From contig DICX01000056.1 in assembly GCA_002417825.1 (NCBI GenBank), positions 1 through 16,376 of the forward strand: a stretch of 16,376 nucleotides of DNA. The letters are read 5' to 3'. The position numbers and the translations under genes were made by a program. The number at the start of each line of letters is the position of its first letter. The stretch's first letter is position 1. Positions 1 to 8,220 of this stretch are shown here, in pieces. This DNA is from Lactobacillus sp. UBA5815 (GTDB lineage Bacteria > Bacillota > Bacilli > Lactobacillales > Lactobacillaceae). The notes beneath the pieces are model-generated. The model saw only the letters and a list, made by a program, of their open reading frames with translations. It ran no database searches and was not told the DNA's origin.

Positions 1-1
1 T

Positions 2-454
2 TTGCATAATTTCAAACATATCTTTGATCACAGCAATTGGCGTGTTAAGTTGGAAACTTTTTATTATTCATGTACTTTCTTTTGGTTCAACGCAGCCATC
101 GTGCTTTCAGATGTGATTTTCGCCAGCAACGTCGTGGCCTGGGTCATTCGTTTGTGGCGCCCGCAGACGACGCTGCCTTTCGATTTTGCATCCAGCAATA
201 TTTTGATGATGCAACTGTTGTTGTTCAATTGGTTTTTGATGATCTTACTTTACATTTTGCAGATTTTTACTGCATTGGCGACACAATATGGACAAGCAAC
301 GTCTAGTCAATTATGGCTGTCATTGGTTTCATACTTTACTTATTCGCAATTGTTCATCATCGTTTCGATTCACGCAGTTCTTTCTGTGACCGCGGATTGG
401 CTTTTTCATCGTGATAGCAGTAAGTGGGTCAAAACGAAACGTTTTGCAGATTAA
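2..454 (+). CDS. Family-2 glycosyltransferase, membrane C-terminal part (partial)
   Basis: The gene enters from outside the window; the frame is open from base 2 and ends with TAA at 452-454. The visible 150 residues have about three or four hydrophobic segments (roughly residues 25-50, 68-93, 103-125) and end with a W-V-K-T-K-R-F motif. Processive GT2 enzymes of the PgaC/BcsA type often finish with a similar W-x-K-T-x-R tail after their C-terminal membrane helices. The catalytic domain (DxD, Q-x-x-R-W) would lie upstream and is not seen, so the family call rests on topology, the tail motif and the neighbour. A family-8 glycoside hydrolase starts 9 bp downstream with its SD directly after this stop, so the two are very likely co-transcribed. 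That resembles cellulose-synthase/endoglucanase pairs. The sugar polymerised cannot be told. Confidence 0.6.
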   Translation: MHNFKHIFDHSNWRVKLETFYYSCTFFWFNAAIVLSDVIFASNVVAWVIRLWRPQTTLPFDFASSNILMMQLLLFNWFLMILLYILQIFTALATQYGQATSSQLWLSLVSYFTYSQLFIIVSIHAVLSVTADWLFHRDSSKWVKTKRFAD

Positions 455-463
455 AGGGGGATC

Positions 464-1579
464 ATGATGAAATTGAATCGTCGTTTTTGGCTGATCCTAG
501 GGCTGATCGCTGCCTGCTATGCGGGGATCATGACTTATGTGCGCTGGGACAATGATGCCCAAACGAAACTTCACTTTTACCATCAATGGCAGGAAAGCTA
601 TGTCATACGCGTCAATCGTCGTCAAAGTTTCGTCAATGCAGGTGGCGGGCAGCATAAAGCATTGTCTGAAGCACAAGGCTATGGCATGCTGATCACCGTT
701 TTAGCGGCTAAGAAAAATTGGGCTTCTCAAGAAGAATTTCAAAGATTGGATGATTATTATTTAGCCCACCGTGATGTTTACGACAAACAAAAAACCAATC
801 TGATGGCTTGGCGTCAGGTCAAGACCAAACACGGCTGGGAGAATGATCCTAACAGTGCGACGGACGGTGATGTGATGATCGCTCAAGCATTGCTGATGGC
901 GGCTGAACAGTGGCCTAAAACAACAGATTATCGCCGTCAGGCTTTGGCTTTGATGAAGGACATTTTACGCTTCGAACTGAATCCTAAGACGATGACACTG
1001 ACCGTTGGCGATTGGGCGGATCAGAAGTCGTCTTATCATGATCTGCTGCGGACTTCCGATGTCATGCCTGCTGCTTTTCGATCGTTTTATCAAGCAAGCG
1101 GAGATCAGACTTGGCTTCAGGTCGAAAACGCCATGTTGAAGAAACTCGATCAATTGAGCAAGCGTGAAAAAACGGGACTCGTCCCGGATTTTGCTTGGGT
1201 TTCACCACATCGTGCTTGGCCAGTCAAAGCCAATACGGTTGAAAGCAAAAATGACGGGTCTTATTCTGACAATGCAGCGCGAGTCCCATTACTGTTAGCC
1301 CAGAGTAAAAACCCCAAGGCACAGAAAATACTGCTTCGGATGCTCCGTTTTTTCCGTCAGCAGCGTAACTTGACGGCTGGATACAGTTTGAAGGGGAAAC
1401 CGTTGAATGACTACCAAGCTGCCAGTTTCAGTGCGCCCATCTTTTATGCAGTCAACGTTCATCGAAACGAGGGATTCGATGCCTTGTATACACGTGAAAA
1501 ATTCATTTTCGCGCAAAGATTGCCTAGTGACCGTTATTATGATGCGACGCTCACGACATTGGTGGCTTTGATGAGCTGA
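464..1579 (+). CDS. Membrane-anchored glycoside hydrolase family 8 (endoglucanase-like)
   Basis: A 371-residue protein with one N-terminal hydrophobic segment (about residues 8-25) that acts as signal anchor and places the enzyme outside the membrane. GH8 hallmarks are visible: S-E-A-Q-G-Y-G-M at 68-75, where E69 is the expected general acid, and S-A-T-D-G-D at 131-136, the conserved substrate-binding Asp loop. Near 269-275 the motif is D-N-A-A-R-V-P. In BcsZ/CelA-type enzymes the comparable position is Y-D-A-x-R with an Asp base, so here the base position appears to be Asn270 by my manual alignment. GH8 enzymes cleave beta-1,4 (or mixed) glucans, xylan or chitosan; the substrate here is unknown. 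Two in-frame ATGs (464 and 467) follow an AAAGGGGG site. Probably co-transcribed with the upstream glycosyltransferase and involved in release or editing of its polymer. Confidence 0.85.
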   Translation: MMKLNRRFWLILGLIAACYAGIMTYVRWDNDAQTKLHFYHQWQESYVIRVNRRQSFVNAGGGQHKALSEAQGYGMLITVLAAKKNWASQEEFQRLDDYYLAHRDVYDKQKTNLMAWRQVKTKHGWENDPNSATDGDVMIAQALLMAAEQWPKTTDYRRQALALMKDILRFELNPKTMTLTVGDWADQKSSYHDLLRTSDVMPAAFRSFYQASGDQTWLQVENAMLKKLDQLSKREKTGLVPDFAWVSPHRAWPVKANTVESKNDGSYSDNAARVPLLLAQSKNPKAQKILLRMLRFFRQQRNLTAGYSLKGKPLNDYQAASFSAPIFYAVNVHRNEGFDALYTREKFIFAQRLPSDRYYDATLTTLVALMS

Positions 1580-1600
1580 TCTGATGACTCATAAGCATGA

Positions 1601-1639
1601 AAAAAAGCCTTTGAACTTAAGTGGTTCAAAGGCTTTTTT
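1601..1639. terminator. Bidirectional rho-independent terminator
   Basis: A perfect 16-bp stem runs from 1601-1616 to 1624-1639, with a core of GCCTTTGAAC pairing GTTCAAAGGC, flanking A and T runs and a 7-base loop. It lies between the convergent hydrolase and dipeptidase genes and can stop transcription from both sides. Confidence 0.92.
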
Positions 1640-1648
1640 GATTGCAAG

Positions 1649-3058
1649 TTAATCGTTCAGGTTATAACGCAATTTCATTCGTTCGGAACCAGCGATGACC
1701 ATGTCGCCTAAAAGTTTAGTCTGACGCTTCATGGCTTCATCGGCAAGGCTTTGGTTTGCTTTTTCAAGGTAAGCTGTCACGTCTTGACTGGCATCGAAGG
1801 CATCATCGGTTTGCTTTTGAATGCGCCGATAAGCACTCATGGCAGCTAACGTGTAGCTATTGCGAAAATCAACGTAGAAGTCGTAATCGGTATCACCAAG
1901 CAAAGCGGTCGTGCAGCTGAGCCAATACATCCGATTCAAGTCGAACTTGTCATTTGCGTCTTTGTAGCTTTGTGGGGTGTCCGTCACGTTAGCGTAAAAC
2001 GGTACGATCGTGTTGAACGTGTTGGCACCGAAAGCTAACCAGTGGATTCCGGCTAATTCGGCTGGCACGTTAGCACGAATCTGCAGCAGATGGACATCGT
2101 GATTACGGTTGATGCCGATTGGCCGAAACTTTGTTTTTTCTTCGGTCGTGCCTGATCCGTAGATGTCGTACTTCGTATTTTCAAAATGCGAGCTCAATGC
2201 AAATTTAACGTCTTCGATCGAAATCTTGCGATTCGCATGGCAGATGAATGGCAGGTTCTGTTCTTGCGGGTCGTGTTCGACTTCAGGCGTGAAGTATTTT
2301 TGAACGTACCAAGCGCGTGGGTTGTTGTAAACCGTATCTTTGATCGAAGCACTGCCAAAAATGTGACGCAAGTTGATGCCTTTGAAATCTGGATTCAAAT
2401 GATTTTCATTGATGAAGTGTTCCAAGTCTTCAGAGGCCATCGTGTCTTTAGCGTCAAAATCGAAGGTGTCGATGTTGAAGCGGTTCGGAGCGACGACGTA
2501 AGCATCATCTGGGATCTTCTTGGCAGCCCAATGATGACCGCCGATCGTTTCTAACCACCAGATCTCGTCTTGATCGCTGAAGGCGATGCCATTCGGTTCA
2601 TAAGTGCCATATTCTTTTAACAGGGCACCTAAACGCTTGACGCCTTCACGTGCAGAATGGATATAAGGCAAGACAAGCGTGACGAGGTCTTCTTCACCGA
2701 TACCGCCAGAGACGAAAGGATCAAGACCTAAAACACGTGAATTCGTCGTGATCGTTTCCGTTGCACTCATTGCGACGTTGGCACTGTTGATTCCAGCTGC
2801 TGGCCAAATCCCGTTCGTCAAAATCGAATTGGGAATCGAAGTATAACGCAAAGGATCATCCGGAAGCGTGATTTGAACGCCACTGATGACAGATTGATAA
2901 TGGCGTGGCTGCTTTTCAGGCATCACGACGACGAAACGCTCAGGATCGAGTGCTTCATGTCCGTCGTCATTACGTGCGACCATGGTCGAACCATCGATCG
3001 AGGCTTTTTTTCCAACTAGAATGGTCGTACAAGACCCTTGAATTCTTTTTTTCATCAT
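1649..3058 (-). CDS. pepD: Dipeptidase, peptidase family C69 (PepD-like)
   Basis: A 469-residue protein, the usual length of lactic acid bacterial PepD/PepDA dipeptidases. The N-terminus reads M-M-K-K-R-I-Q-G-S-C-T-T-I-L-V-G-K and then carries an I-D-G-S-T-M-V-A-R-N-D-D-G stretch, diagnostic of C69. Cys10 (counting from the first Met) is the expected N-terminal-nucleophile cysteine, exposed after removal of a short propeptide. Family members are cytoplasmic, broad-specificity dipeptidases in peptide utilisation. The frame is open upstream to 3166, but only the ATG pair at 3058/3055 has a good ribosome site (AAGGAG at 3064-3069, just before ATGATG), and the family begins here. The gene is monocistronic: it faces the SDR gene divergently and ends at the shared terminator. 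Confidence 0.93.
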   Translation of the reverse strand: MMKKRIQGSCTTILVGKKASIDGSTMVARNDDGHEALDPERFVVVMPEKQPRHYQSVISGVQITLPDDPLRYTSIPNSILTNGIWPAAGINSANVAMSATETITTNSRVLGLDPFVSGGIGEEDLVTLVLPYIHSAREGVKRLGALLKEYGTYEPNGIAFSDQDEIWWLETIGGHHWAAKKIPDDAYVVAPNRFNIDTFDFDAKDTMASEDLEHFINENHLNPDFKGINLRHIFGSASIKDTVYNNPRAWYVQKYFTPEVEHDPQEQNLPFICHANRKISIEDVKFALSSHFENTKYDIYGSGTTEEKTKFRPIGINRNHDVHLLQIRANVPAELAGIHWLAFGANTFNTIVPFYANVTDTPQSYKDANDKFDLNRMYWLSCTTALLGDTDYDFYVDFRNSYTLAAMSAYRRIQKQTDDAFDASQDVTAYLEKANQSLADEAMKRQTKLLGDMVIAGSERMKLRYNLND

Positions 3059-3084
3059 TTTTACTCCTTTGTCATTTATAAGGT

Positions 3085-3098
3085 CTATGTTAGCATAG
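3085..3098. promoter_or_regulatory. Short inverted repeat upstream of pepD
   Basis: CTATG-TTAG-CATAG is a perfect 5-bp dyad with a 4-base spacer, 27 bp upstream of the dipeptidase start. It sits where a regulator could act on the pepD promoter. I found no convincing -35/-10 pair to anchor it, so it may be chance. Confidence 0.3.
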
Positions 3099-3194
3099 CT
3101 CGGCAATTGCGGGGGAAATGGTGTCGGCAATCGATGAAGTTTGATGTCACGCAAGTATGAAAACATGTGAAAGTTAAAACTATCTTTTTTGTAT

Positions 3195-3208
3195 TGTAAG
3201 CGGTATCA
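3195..3208 (+). promoter_or_regulatory. Catabolite-responsive element (cre) for CcpA
   Basis: The sequence TGTAAGCGGTATCA matches the cre consensus TGWAANCGNTNWCA at every position. It lies 44 bp upstream of the SDR start, in the divergent pepD/SDR intergenic region. That position fits repression of the SDR-decarboxylase-nitroreductase unit by CcpA when sugar is plentiful. The exact promoter is not clear: a TATTGT at 3192-3197 overlaps the box and might be the -10. Confidence 0.75.
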
Positions 3209-3252
3209 TATAGCGTAGGCATAAACAAAAATTGCTGAAGGAGTCTTAAACG

Positions 3253-4113
3253 ATGAAAACATTCAAATCCAAAGTTCTTTTTTTGACCGGTGCCGCACAT
3301 GGTTTTGGGCATGTGATTGCACTTGAAGCGGCTAAAAGAGGAATGAAACTTGTCTTGGTCGATATCGATGAGCCAGCATTGCATCAAACGCAACAAGAGG
3401 TTGAGCGATTAGGCGCTGAAAATCTGGCGATTCCAGCAGATGTCACGAAAGAATCGTCAGTCAATGAAGCAATCGATCAAGCGATGGCTGCTTTTAAACG
3501 AATCGATCTTTTGATCAATGATGCAGGTATCGCGTTGCCTGGGCGAATCTGGGAATTACCGACGCGAGATTGGGAATGGATTCTGCATGTGAATACGATG
3601 AGTCAAGTTTATACGATGAAACGTATCATTCCAATCATGATGAAGCAGAAAACACACGGCGCGATCTTGAACGTTGCTTCGATTGCAGGGCTCTTAGATA
3701 CGCCAGGAATGCCTTCTTATCATGCAAGCAAGTTCGCTTCGGTGGGTTTATCGGAAGCAACGGCATATGATCTTCAACGTGCAGGCGCCGATATCGAGAT
3801 GCATGTCATGTGCCCGGGATTCGTTCAAACGGACCTTTACCATACGGAGGAACATCGGCCAAAGCAGTATTCTGATCCGGAAGATCCTTATTATCACAGT
3901 GAGGCCTTCTTGAAAGGCCAGCAGTTTGCCAAAGCGGTCATCACGAATGGGATGCCGATCGATACGATCGCGGCGACTGTTTTTAAAGCATTGGAAGACA
4001 ATGAGTTTTACATTTTGACGCATCCTGAATATAATCCATTGATTTCGGATCGTGTACATCGAATCGTCAATCATGGTGCACCAGATGTCCATGTCATGGA
4101 TGGTTTGATGTGA
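3253..4113 (+). CDS. Short-chain dehydrogenase/reductase (classical SDR)
   Basis: A 286-residue NAD(P)-dependent oxidoreductase. The Rossmann motif T-G-A-A-H-G-F-G lies at 12-19. Asp37 at the end of beta-2 usually favours NAD(H). N-D-A-G at 89-92 replaces the common N-N-A-G. The catalytic tetrad is complete: Asn114, Ser143, and Tyr156/Lys160 in Y-H-A-S-K. The ribosome site GAAGGAG is well placed before the ATG. It is the first gene of a three-gene unit: the decarboxylase starts 26 bp downstream and the nitroreductase follows. A perfect cre box upstream suggests catabolite control. The family acts on alcohols, ketones and sugars, so the substrate is unknown; the decarboxylase next door hints at a beta-keto or hydroxy acid route, but that is inference. 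Confidence 0.88.
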   Translation: MKTFKSKVLFLTGAAHGFGHVIALEAAKRGMKLVLVDIDEPALHQTQQEVERLGAENLAIPADVTKESSVNEAIDQAMAAFKRIDLLINDAGIALPGRIWELPTRDWEWILHVNTMSQVYTMKRIIPIMMKQKTHGAILNVASIAGLLDTPGMPSYHASKFASVGLSEATAYDLQRAGADIEMHVMCPGFVQTDLYHTEEHRPKQYSDPEDPYYHSEAFLKGQQFAKAVITNGMPIDTIAATVFKALEDNEFYILTHPEYNPLISDRVHRIVNHGAPDVHVMDGLM

Positions 4114-4139
4114 GCCCATCAAGGCTATAGGAGGAAAAA

Positions 4140-4985
4140 ATGACGAGTTACCGCGTTGATCAAAAAGATTTGGCTCATTTTTTAACGAAGCCCAGCATGA
4201 ACGACCAAGAAGGCATCATGTTTGCATATGCAACGGATGAGACCGTTTTGAAATCCTTGATACCGGCACCGTTGAAACTGGTTGCACCTATCATCGTTGG
4301 ATACGTCGTCGATATGGGAAAGCCCACTTTTGGCGGACCTTACTTGGAAGAGACGCTTTATGCCATGGTGAGCTATCAAGACAAATTGGTAGGTGCGTAT
4401 CCGTTTCAATTGCTGTTAAGCGGTCCTGGCGCCGAAGCGGGGCTGATTTCTGGCCGTGAGGGCGCCAGTATCCCGAAAAAGCTTGCAGATGAGATCGTCT
4501 TGCGCCGTACGGGGAATCAAGCAGTTGCTAAAGTCACACGTCATGGTAAAGTGCTGCTTGATTTAAGCTGGGAGTCAGGTGCCATCAATGAAAAATCGTT
4601 CATGGCACAGTTCAGCCAAATGATGACACTGGGCAAACCAATGGAAACGAACAGTTTCTTCTTTGATTATCACCTTCAACAAGACGATGAAGGAAAAAAT
4701 CATTTCGTCGATGTGACGCTTTTGGCAACTAAGATGAAATCAGTCGCTGATCGTTTGGAACCAGGGAAATTGACGCTTAAATTAGACTCGACCGAAGATG
4801 ATCCGCTAGGAGAATTACGTGTCATCAAGCCGCTTGGCGCCGCATGGTATCATTTTAAAACGTCGACGATGTACCAGACACTCAAATTAGAAAAAGTCGA
4901 TGATGCGGCAACTGCCCCCTATCTGGTCACAGGCCGGTATGATCGCAGTCTTTACGATCCTGAAGCCACCAGCTATCATTTTTAA
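4140..4985 (+). CDS. Acetoacetate decarboxylase-family protein
   Basis: A 281-residue protein of the ADC family, near the length of the clostridial enzyme. The active-site signature G-R-E-G-A-S-I-P-K-K-L-A-D lies at 106-118. Lys113/Lys114 correspond to the lysine pair in which one forms the Schiff base with a beta-keto acid and the other lowers its pKa. The rest of the fold looks complete. The family includes true acetoacetate decarboxylases (acetone formation) and divergent members that act as decarboxylases, aldolase-dehydratases or cyclases, so the reaction is not certain. The ribosome site AGGAGG sits just before ATG. It lies between an SDR and a nitroreductase, all in one direction with gaps of 26 and 23 bp, which argues for one operon. 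Confidence 0.85.
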   Translation: MTSYRVDQKDLAHFLTKPSMNDQEGIMFAYATDETVLKSLIPAPLKLVAPIIVGYVVDMGKPTFGGPYLEETLYAMVSYQDKLVGAYPFQLLLSGPGAEAGLISGREGASIPKKLADEIVLRRTGNQAVAKVTRHGKVLLDLSWESGAINEKSFMAQFSQMMTLGKPMETNSFFFDYHLQQDDEGKNHFVDVTLLATKMKSVADRLEPGKLTLKLDSTEDDPLGELRVIKPLGAAWYHFKTSTMYQTLKLEKVDDAATAPYLVTGRYDRSLYDPEATSYHF

Positions 4986-5008
4986 GGAAATTTTGCGAGG
5001 AAACCACA

Positions 5009-5665
5009 ATGGAAAAAGAAAAAAGCAGCCAATCATTGATAAATTCAGATTTTGCAGATGTGATGTTCAACCGACACTCCGTACGTGTTTTTAAGCCGGG
5101 AGTGACGATTCCTCGGGAGGAATTGCAAGAGATGATCTCGCAAGCGACGACAGCACCTTCCGCCTGCAACCTACAATCTTGGCATTTTGTCGTTTTGGAC
5201 ACACCGGAAGCCAAGGAAAAAGTAAAACCAGCTGTGATGAAGTTCAACTATCCACAATTGGACACCGCTTCAGCAGTAGTGTTCATCGTGGGAGACACGA
5301 AATCGCATGAAGTCTATCGTAAAGTTTGGACGAAAGTTTATGAGGAAGGACATATCACCAAAGAACGTTTAGAGCAGATCTTTCAAACGTTCTTGCCGCT
5401 TTATGAGAATGCCTCAAAAGAATTTTTGACGTTGGATGCGACGATCGACAGTGCCATGGTCGGGATGCAGCTGTTGTTATTGGCTCGGGCTCATGGGTAC
5501 GAAGCTAATCCACTTTCTGGGTATGATTTTGCTAAGATCATCCCGGCACTCGATCTTGATCCAGAACGGTTCGTCCCAGTAATGGCCATCGCAATCGGAA
5601 AATCAGATGAAACGCCAATAAAGACGCAGCGTTATGATGCAAAGACTTTAACAGAATTTCGTTGA
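5009..5665 (+). CDS. Nitroreductase-family flavoprotein
   Basis: A 218-residue FMN-dependent reductase. The N-terminal phosphate-binding motif R-H-S-V-R is at 22-26, the A-P-S-A-C-N-L-Q-S-W flavin loop follows around residues 49-58, and a late A-I-G-K element comes near the C-terminus, as in NfsA/Frm2/YdgI-like nitroreductases. These are cytoplasmic NAD(P)H oxidoreductases for nitro groups, quinones or enoates. The ribosome site GAGG lies 9 bp before ATG. It is the last gene of the SDR-decarboxylase unit and is followed directly by a terminator. Oddity: its last nine codons, stop and terminator are copied exactly at 10155-10237, at the far end of the inserted cassette. The gene itself is intact. 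Confidence 0.87.
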   Translation: MEKEKSSQSLINSDFADVMFNRHSVRVFKPGVTIPREELQEMISQATTAPSACNLQSWHFVVLDTPEAKEKVKPAVMKFNYPQLDTASAVVFIVGDTKSHEVYRKVWTKVYEEGHITKERLEQIFQTFLPLYENASKEFLTLDATIDSAMVGMQLLLLARAHGYEANPLSGYDFAKIIPALDLDPERFVPVMAIAIGKSDETPIKTQRYDAKTLTEFR

Positions 5666-5717
5666 AATATTGGTGTGAAACTAAAAAAGCATGGAGAATG
5701 ATTCCCCATGCTTTTTT
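5635..5717 (+). repeat. 83-bp direct repeat, copy A (nitroreductase 3' end plus terminator)
   Basis: This is identical over 83 bases to 10155-10237, offset 4520 bp. It covers the last codons and stop of the nitroreductase, 17 bp of spacer and the terminator. The match breaks just upstream (A against T) and just downstream (G against T). This copy is in its native setting because it continues into the full gene. Confidence 0.97.
5683..5717. terminator. Rho-independent terminator after the nitroreductase gene
   Basis: The stem AAAAAAGCATGG (5683-5694) pairs with CCATGCTTTTTT (5706-5717) around an inner GAAT/ATTC. It works for the plus-strand operon and, being A/T symmetrical, could also stop the minus-strand tetR gene that ends at 5745. 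Confidence 0.9.
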
Positions 5718-5744
5718 GATATAAAGATTACGATACACCGTTGA

Positions 5745-6271
5745 TTATTGACTGATGCCATAGTGTCTTTTCATGAATTCAGGCATGCAGTCAAGTTGGA
5801 GATCAACATAATGGTCGATGTCCAAGGTGTTATTTTTTAAAAAGGTGTCCCAGTCACAAAAAACACAGCTGTAAATGAAAAGTCGAAGCTGCATGGTTTG
5901 CTTTTCAGAAAGTTTTTCTTTTGAAAAACTACGTTCTGTAATTGAATGCTGGAAAAAATCATATAATTGTAAATCGAATTTTGTGAAATAGGACTTGAAA
6001 TAAGGTGCCAGTAAAGGAAACGATGCTGATACAAATCTTTGACACTCTCACGATAGCTACCCGAAAAATCATCAAAAAAGTCAAATCGATCCCAAAAAGC
6101 TGCTTGGAACCATTTGATACCCAAGTCGTATTTATCTTTAAAATATTTGTAAAAAGTATTTCGTGCGACATGTGCTTCTTGGATGATTTCTGTAACAGAA
6201 ATATGATCGATAGTTTTCTTTTGAAGTAAATTTTCAAAACTATGATAAATTTTTGCTTTAGCTTTGATCAT
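5745..6271 (-). pseudogene. TetR/AcrR-family regulator, frameshifted
   Basis: The start ATG at 6271 has GGAGG 7-11 bp upstream. The first ~86 residues give a good TetR N-terminus: a helix-turn-helix around residues 24-43 including I-S-V-T-E-I-I-Q-E-A and R-N-T-F-Y-K-Y-F. As read, the frame stops at 5837 after 144 residues with an unlikely tail. Another frame continues from about 6008 for 87 codons to TAA at 5745-5747 and looks like a normal TetR C-terminus, with F-C-D-W-D-T-F-L and C-M-P-E-F-M-K-R-H-Y-G-I-S-Q. Joining the two at about 6009-6010 (one base missing) gives about 174 residues, the usual family size. The DNA-binding domain would survive but ligand binding and dimerisation would be lost, unless this is a sequencing error. 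It is divergent from the reductase genes and probably their regulator. Confidence 0.78.
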
Positions 6272-6311
6272 TTTGAACCTCCAAAAAATGGACAAAACAG
6301 CGATAGTGTAC

Positions 6312-6330
6312 ATTGTTAAGCGCTATCAAT
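6312..6330. promoter_or_regulatory. Candidate operator palindrome in the tetR/reductase divergent region
   Basis: ATTGTTAAGCGCTATCAAT is a 19-bp imperfect palindrome: outer ATTG/CAAT match and TA/TA half-sites flank a GC-rich core. It covers the -35 of the reductase promoter. GATAG/CTATC at 6302-6327 forms a second, wider dyad. The most natural ligand is the adjacent TetR-type protein. The core also fits 12 of 14 cre consensus positions, so CcpA is an alternative. Confidence 0.55.
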
Positions 6331-6341
6331 TGCATGATAAT
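6313..6341 (+). promoter_or_regulatory. Promoter of the flavin reductase genes
   Basis: TTGTTA (-35, 6313-6318) and GATAAT (-10, 6336-6341) are separated by exactly 17 bp, 53 bp upstream of the first reductase start. The -35 lies inside the palindrome, so a bound regulator would block it. Confidence 0.65.
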
Positions 6342-6393
6342 GAAACTGAATGTGATTTAAAGAACAAAGCTTTTTTCAAAAGAGGAAACGATT

Positions 6394-8198
6394 ATGACAT
6401 TAAAAGATGGAAATTATACTGTCGTCGCAACGGTTTATCAGGGTGAAAAATTGCCTGTAGTGATTAAAATCAAACATGGTAAAATCAGTCGCGTTTCCAG
6501 TCAGAATACACTTCCAGAAACATCGCTCAATCGTCAAGTGCTTGCGACGCTTTCTGATGAAATTTGCCACACTCAAAATTTAAACATTGATTCGGTTTCT
6601 GGTGCAAGTTACTCTACTTCGGGCATTTTAACTGCTGTAAAAACTGCTGTGAGGCAAGCGGGTGGAAAAATTAAAGACTTAGCTGAGCCCCGAAATTTAA
6701 ATCGTAAAGATGCATCGAAACGGACAAATACATCAAATTATATGAATTGGCGTGAAACGCCTAAAAACGTGACACGTGAATTGAATACAGACATTTTGAT
6801 CGTTGGATCTGGCATCTCTGGGTTGGCCGCTGCCGTTCAATCTGGTGAATTAGGATTAAAGACAATCGTTATTGAAAAGAATGCTTTTGTTGCGGGTAAT
6901 GGAGGAGGCATCGAAGGTATTTTTGGTGTTGAAACGCAAATGCAGAAAGCAGCAGGCATTCAATCAGAACCTGAAAAAATTATAGCAAGAGAAATGGAGT
7001 TAGCGCAATATCGTCCGGATGGCTCGTTTTGGGTAGATTTAGTTCAGCATTCTGCAGAGAATATCGAATGGTTGGTAAAAAATGGCGTGCGGTTTGATCG
7101 CGTTGATGATTACTCCGGAATCTGCGAATTTCCAACTTTTCATTGGTTTGAGGGCAATGTTGCCTCTAAAGGCTATGTCCCTTATATGAAAGAAAGAGCA
7201 GATCGCTATGGTGTCAAATTTCTTTTAAGCACACCGGCTTACAATATTTGCTATAAAATCATCGTGTTGAAGGCATTTATGCTCAAAATAAAGATGGTTT
7301 TATCAAAATTAATGCCAAAGCAGTGATTCTTGCAACAGGAGGAGTTGGCCATAATGGTAAATTGCTTGCCAAAAAAGGCTGGTCCATCAAAAATTTGAAG
7401 TATTTGTCAATGCCGTCCAATACAGGAGATGGTTATCAACTAGCAATGTCTGTTGGTGCAAAGGATATGTTGCTCGAATCCCCTGATTTCATGGACAATT
7501 ATATTCAGGCACTGCCAAGCAACCGCTTGACTAAAATGGCGCCTGAAACATTGCTCGCAGGTGGCGGACCGGTTGTTTGGGTAAATCAAAATGGTCGGCG
7601 AATCGTCAATGAAAATGTTGCTTCTTACAACATGTTGTATCAACATATGGCAATCAAAGCAACGCGTGCGACTTACGTCATCTTTAATCAGAAGATTTGG
7701 GATAAGATTGCTGACCAAGCGTTGCCGCAGTTCAGGAAACCTGATCCGGATAAGATGTTGTTTAAAGCCGTTGCAGAAAACAACGGGCATTCGCTTTATA
7801 AAGCCGACACGATTGATGAGTTAGCATATGATGTTGCAATCCCGGTAGAAAGTCTGAAGAAAACGATAGCCGATTATAATCAGTTTTGCCATGAAGGCGT
7901 CGATCATGAGTTCAACAAAGAAAGATCGATGCTGATTCCAATAGAACAGGGACCGTATTATATCGGCCGTCTTGATAATTCTAACTTAGTCAGCTTAGGT
8001 GGTATCGGTGAAAATACAGATTTTGAAGTGATCGATGAGGATTTTCAACCAATTTTAGGACTTTATGCTATTGGTGCAGATGCGACGATGCAGTATCGCG
8101 ATGTTTATACGATCACGCTAGGTGGATCAGCGTGTGCACATAGTGTGAATTCTGGACGTAATGCAGTCAAAAATGCTCAAAAAGAAATGCAGAAGTAA
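6394..8198 (+). pseudogene. FMN_bind + FAD_binding_2 reductase, frameshifted (first of tandem pair)
   Basis: Start ATG with GAGG about 11 bp upstream. Residues ~1-95 form an FMN-binding domain with the flavinylation-type motif D-S-V-S-G-A-S at 66-72. An FAD Rossmann motif I-V-G-S-G-I-S-G-L follows, then F-H-W-F. The frame runs off at 7326 with a nonsense tail. The neighbouring frame resumes the family sequence from about 7257 (N-H-R-V-E-G-I-Y-A-Q) through A-T-G-G-V-G-H-N-G to the stop at 8198. The two halves join by adding one A to the run at 7255-7258, giving about 601 residues that align with the intact paralogue downstream. The second half has no credible start of its own. It is a decayed gene, a homopolymer phase variant or a sequencing error. 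Function as for the paralogue. Confidence 0.82.
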
Positions 8199-8220
8199 AA
8201 ATTAATTAGGAGGTACTGAC

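Noticed and set aside
3059..3166. N-terminal extension of the dipeptidase up to 3166
   Set aside because: No ribosome site at the far start, the extra residues are not family-like, and a good SD precedes the ATG pair at 3058/3055.
7323..8198. A separate gene starting with GTG at 7323
   Set aside because: It has no ribosome site, starts in the middle of a conserved FAD-domain block and completes the preceding frame; it is the second half of a frameshifted gene.
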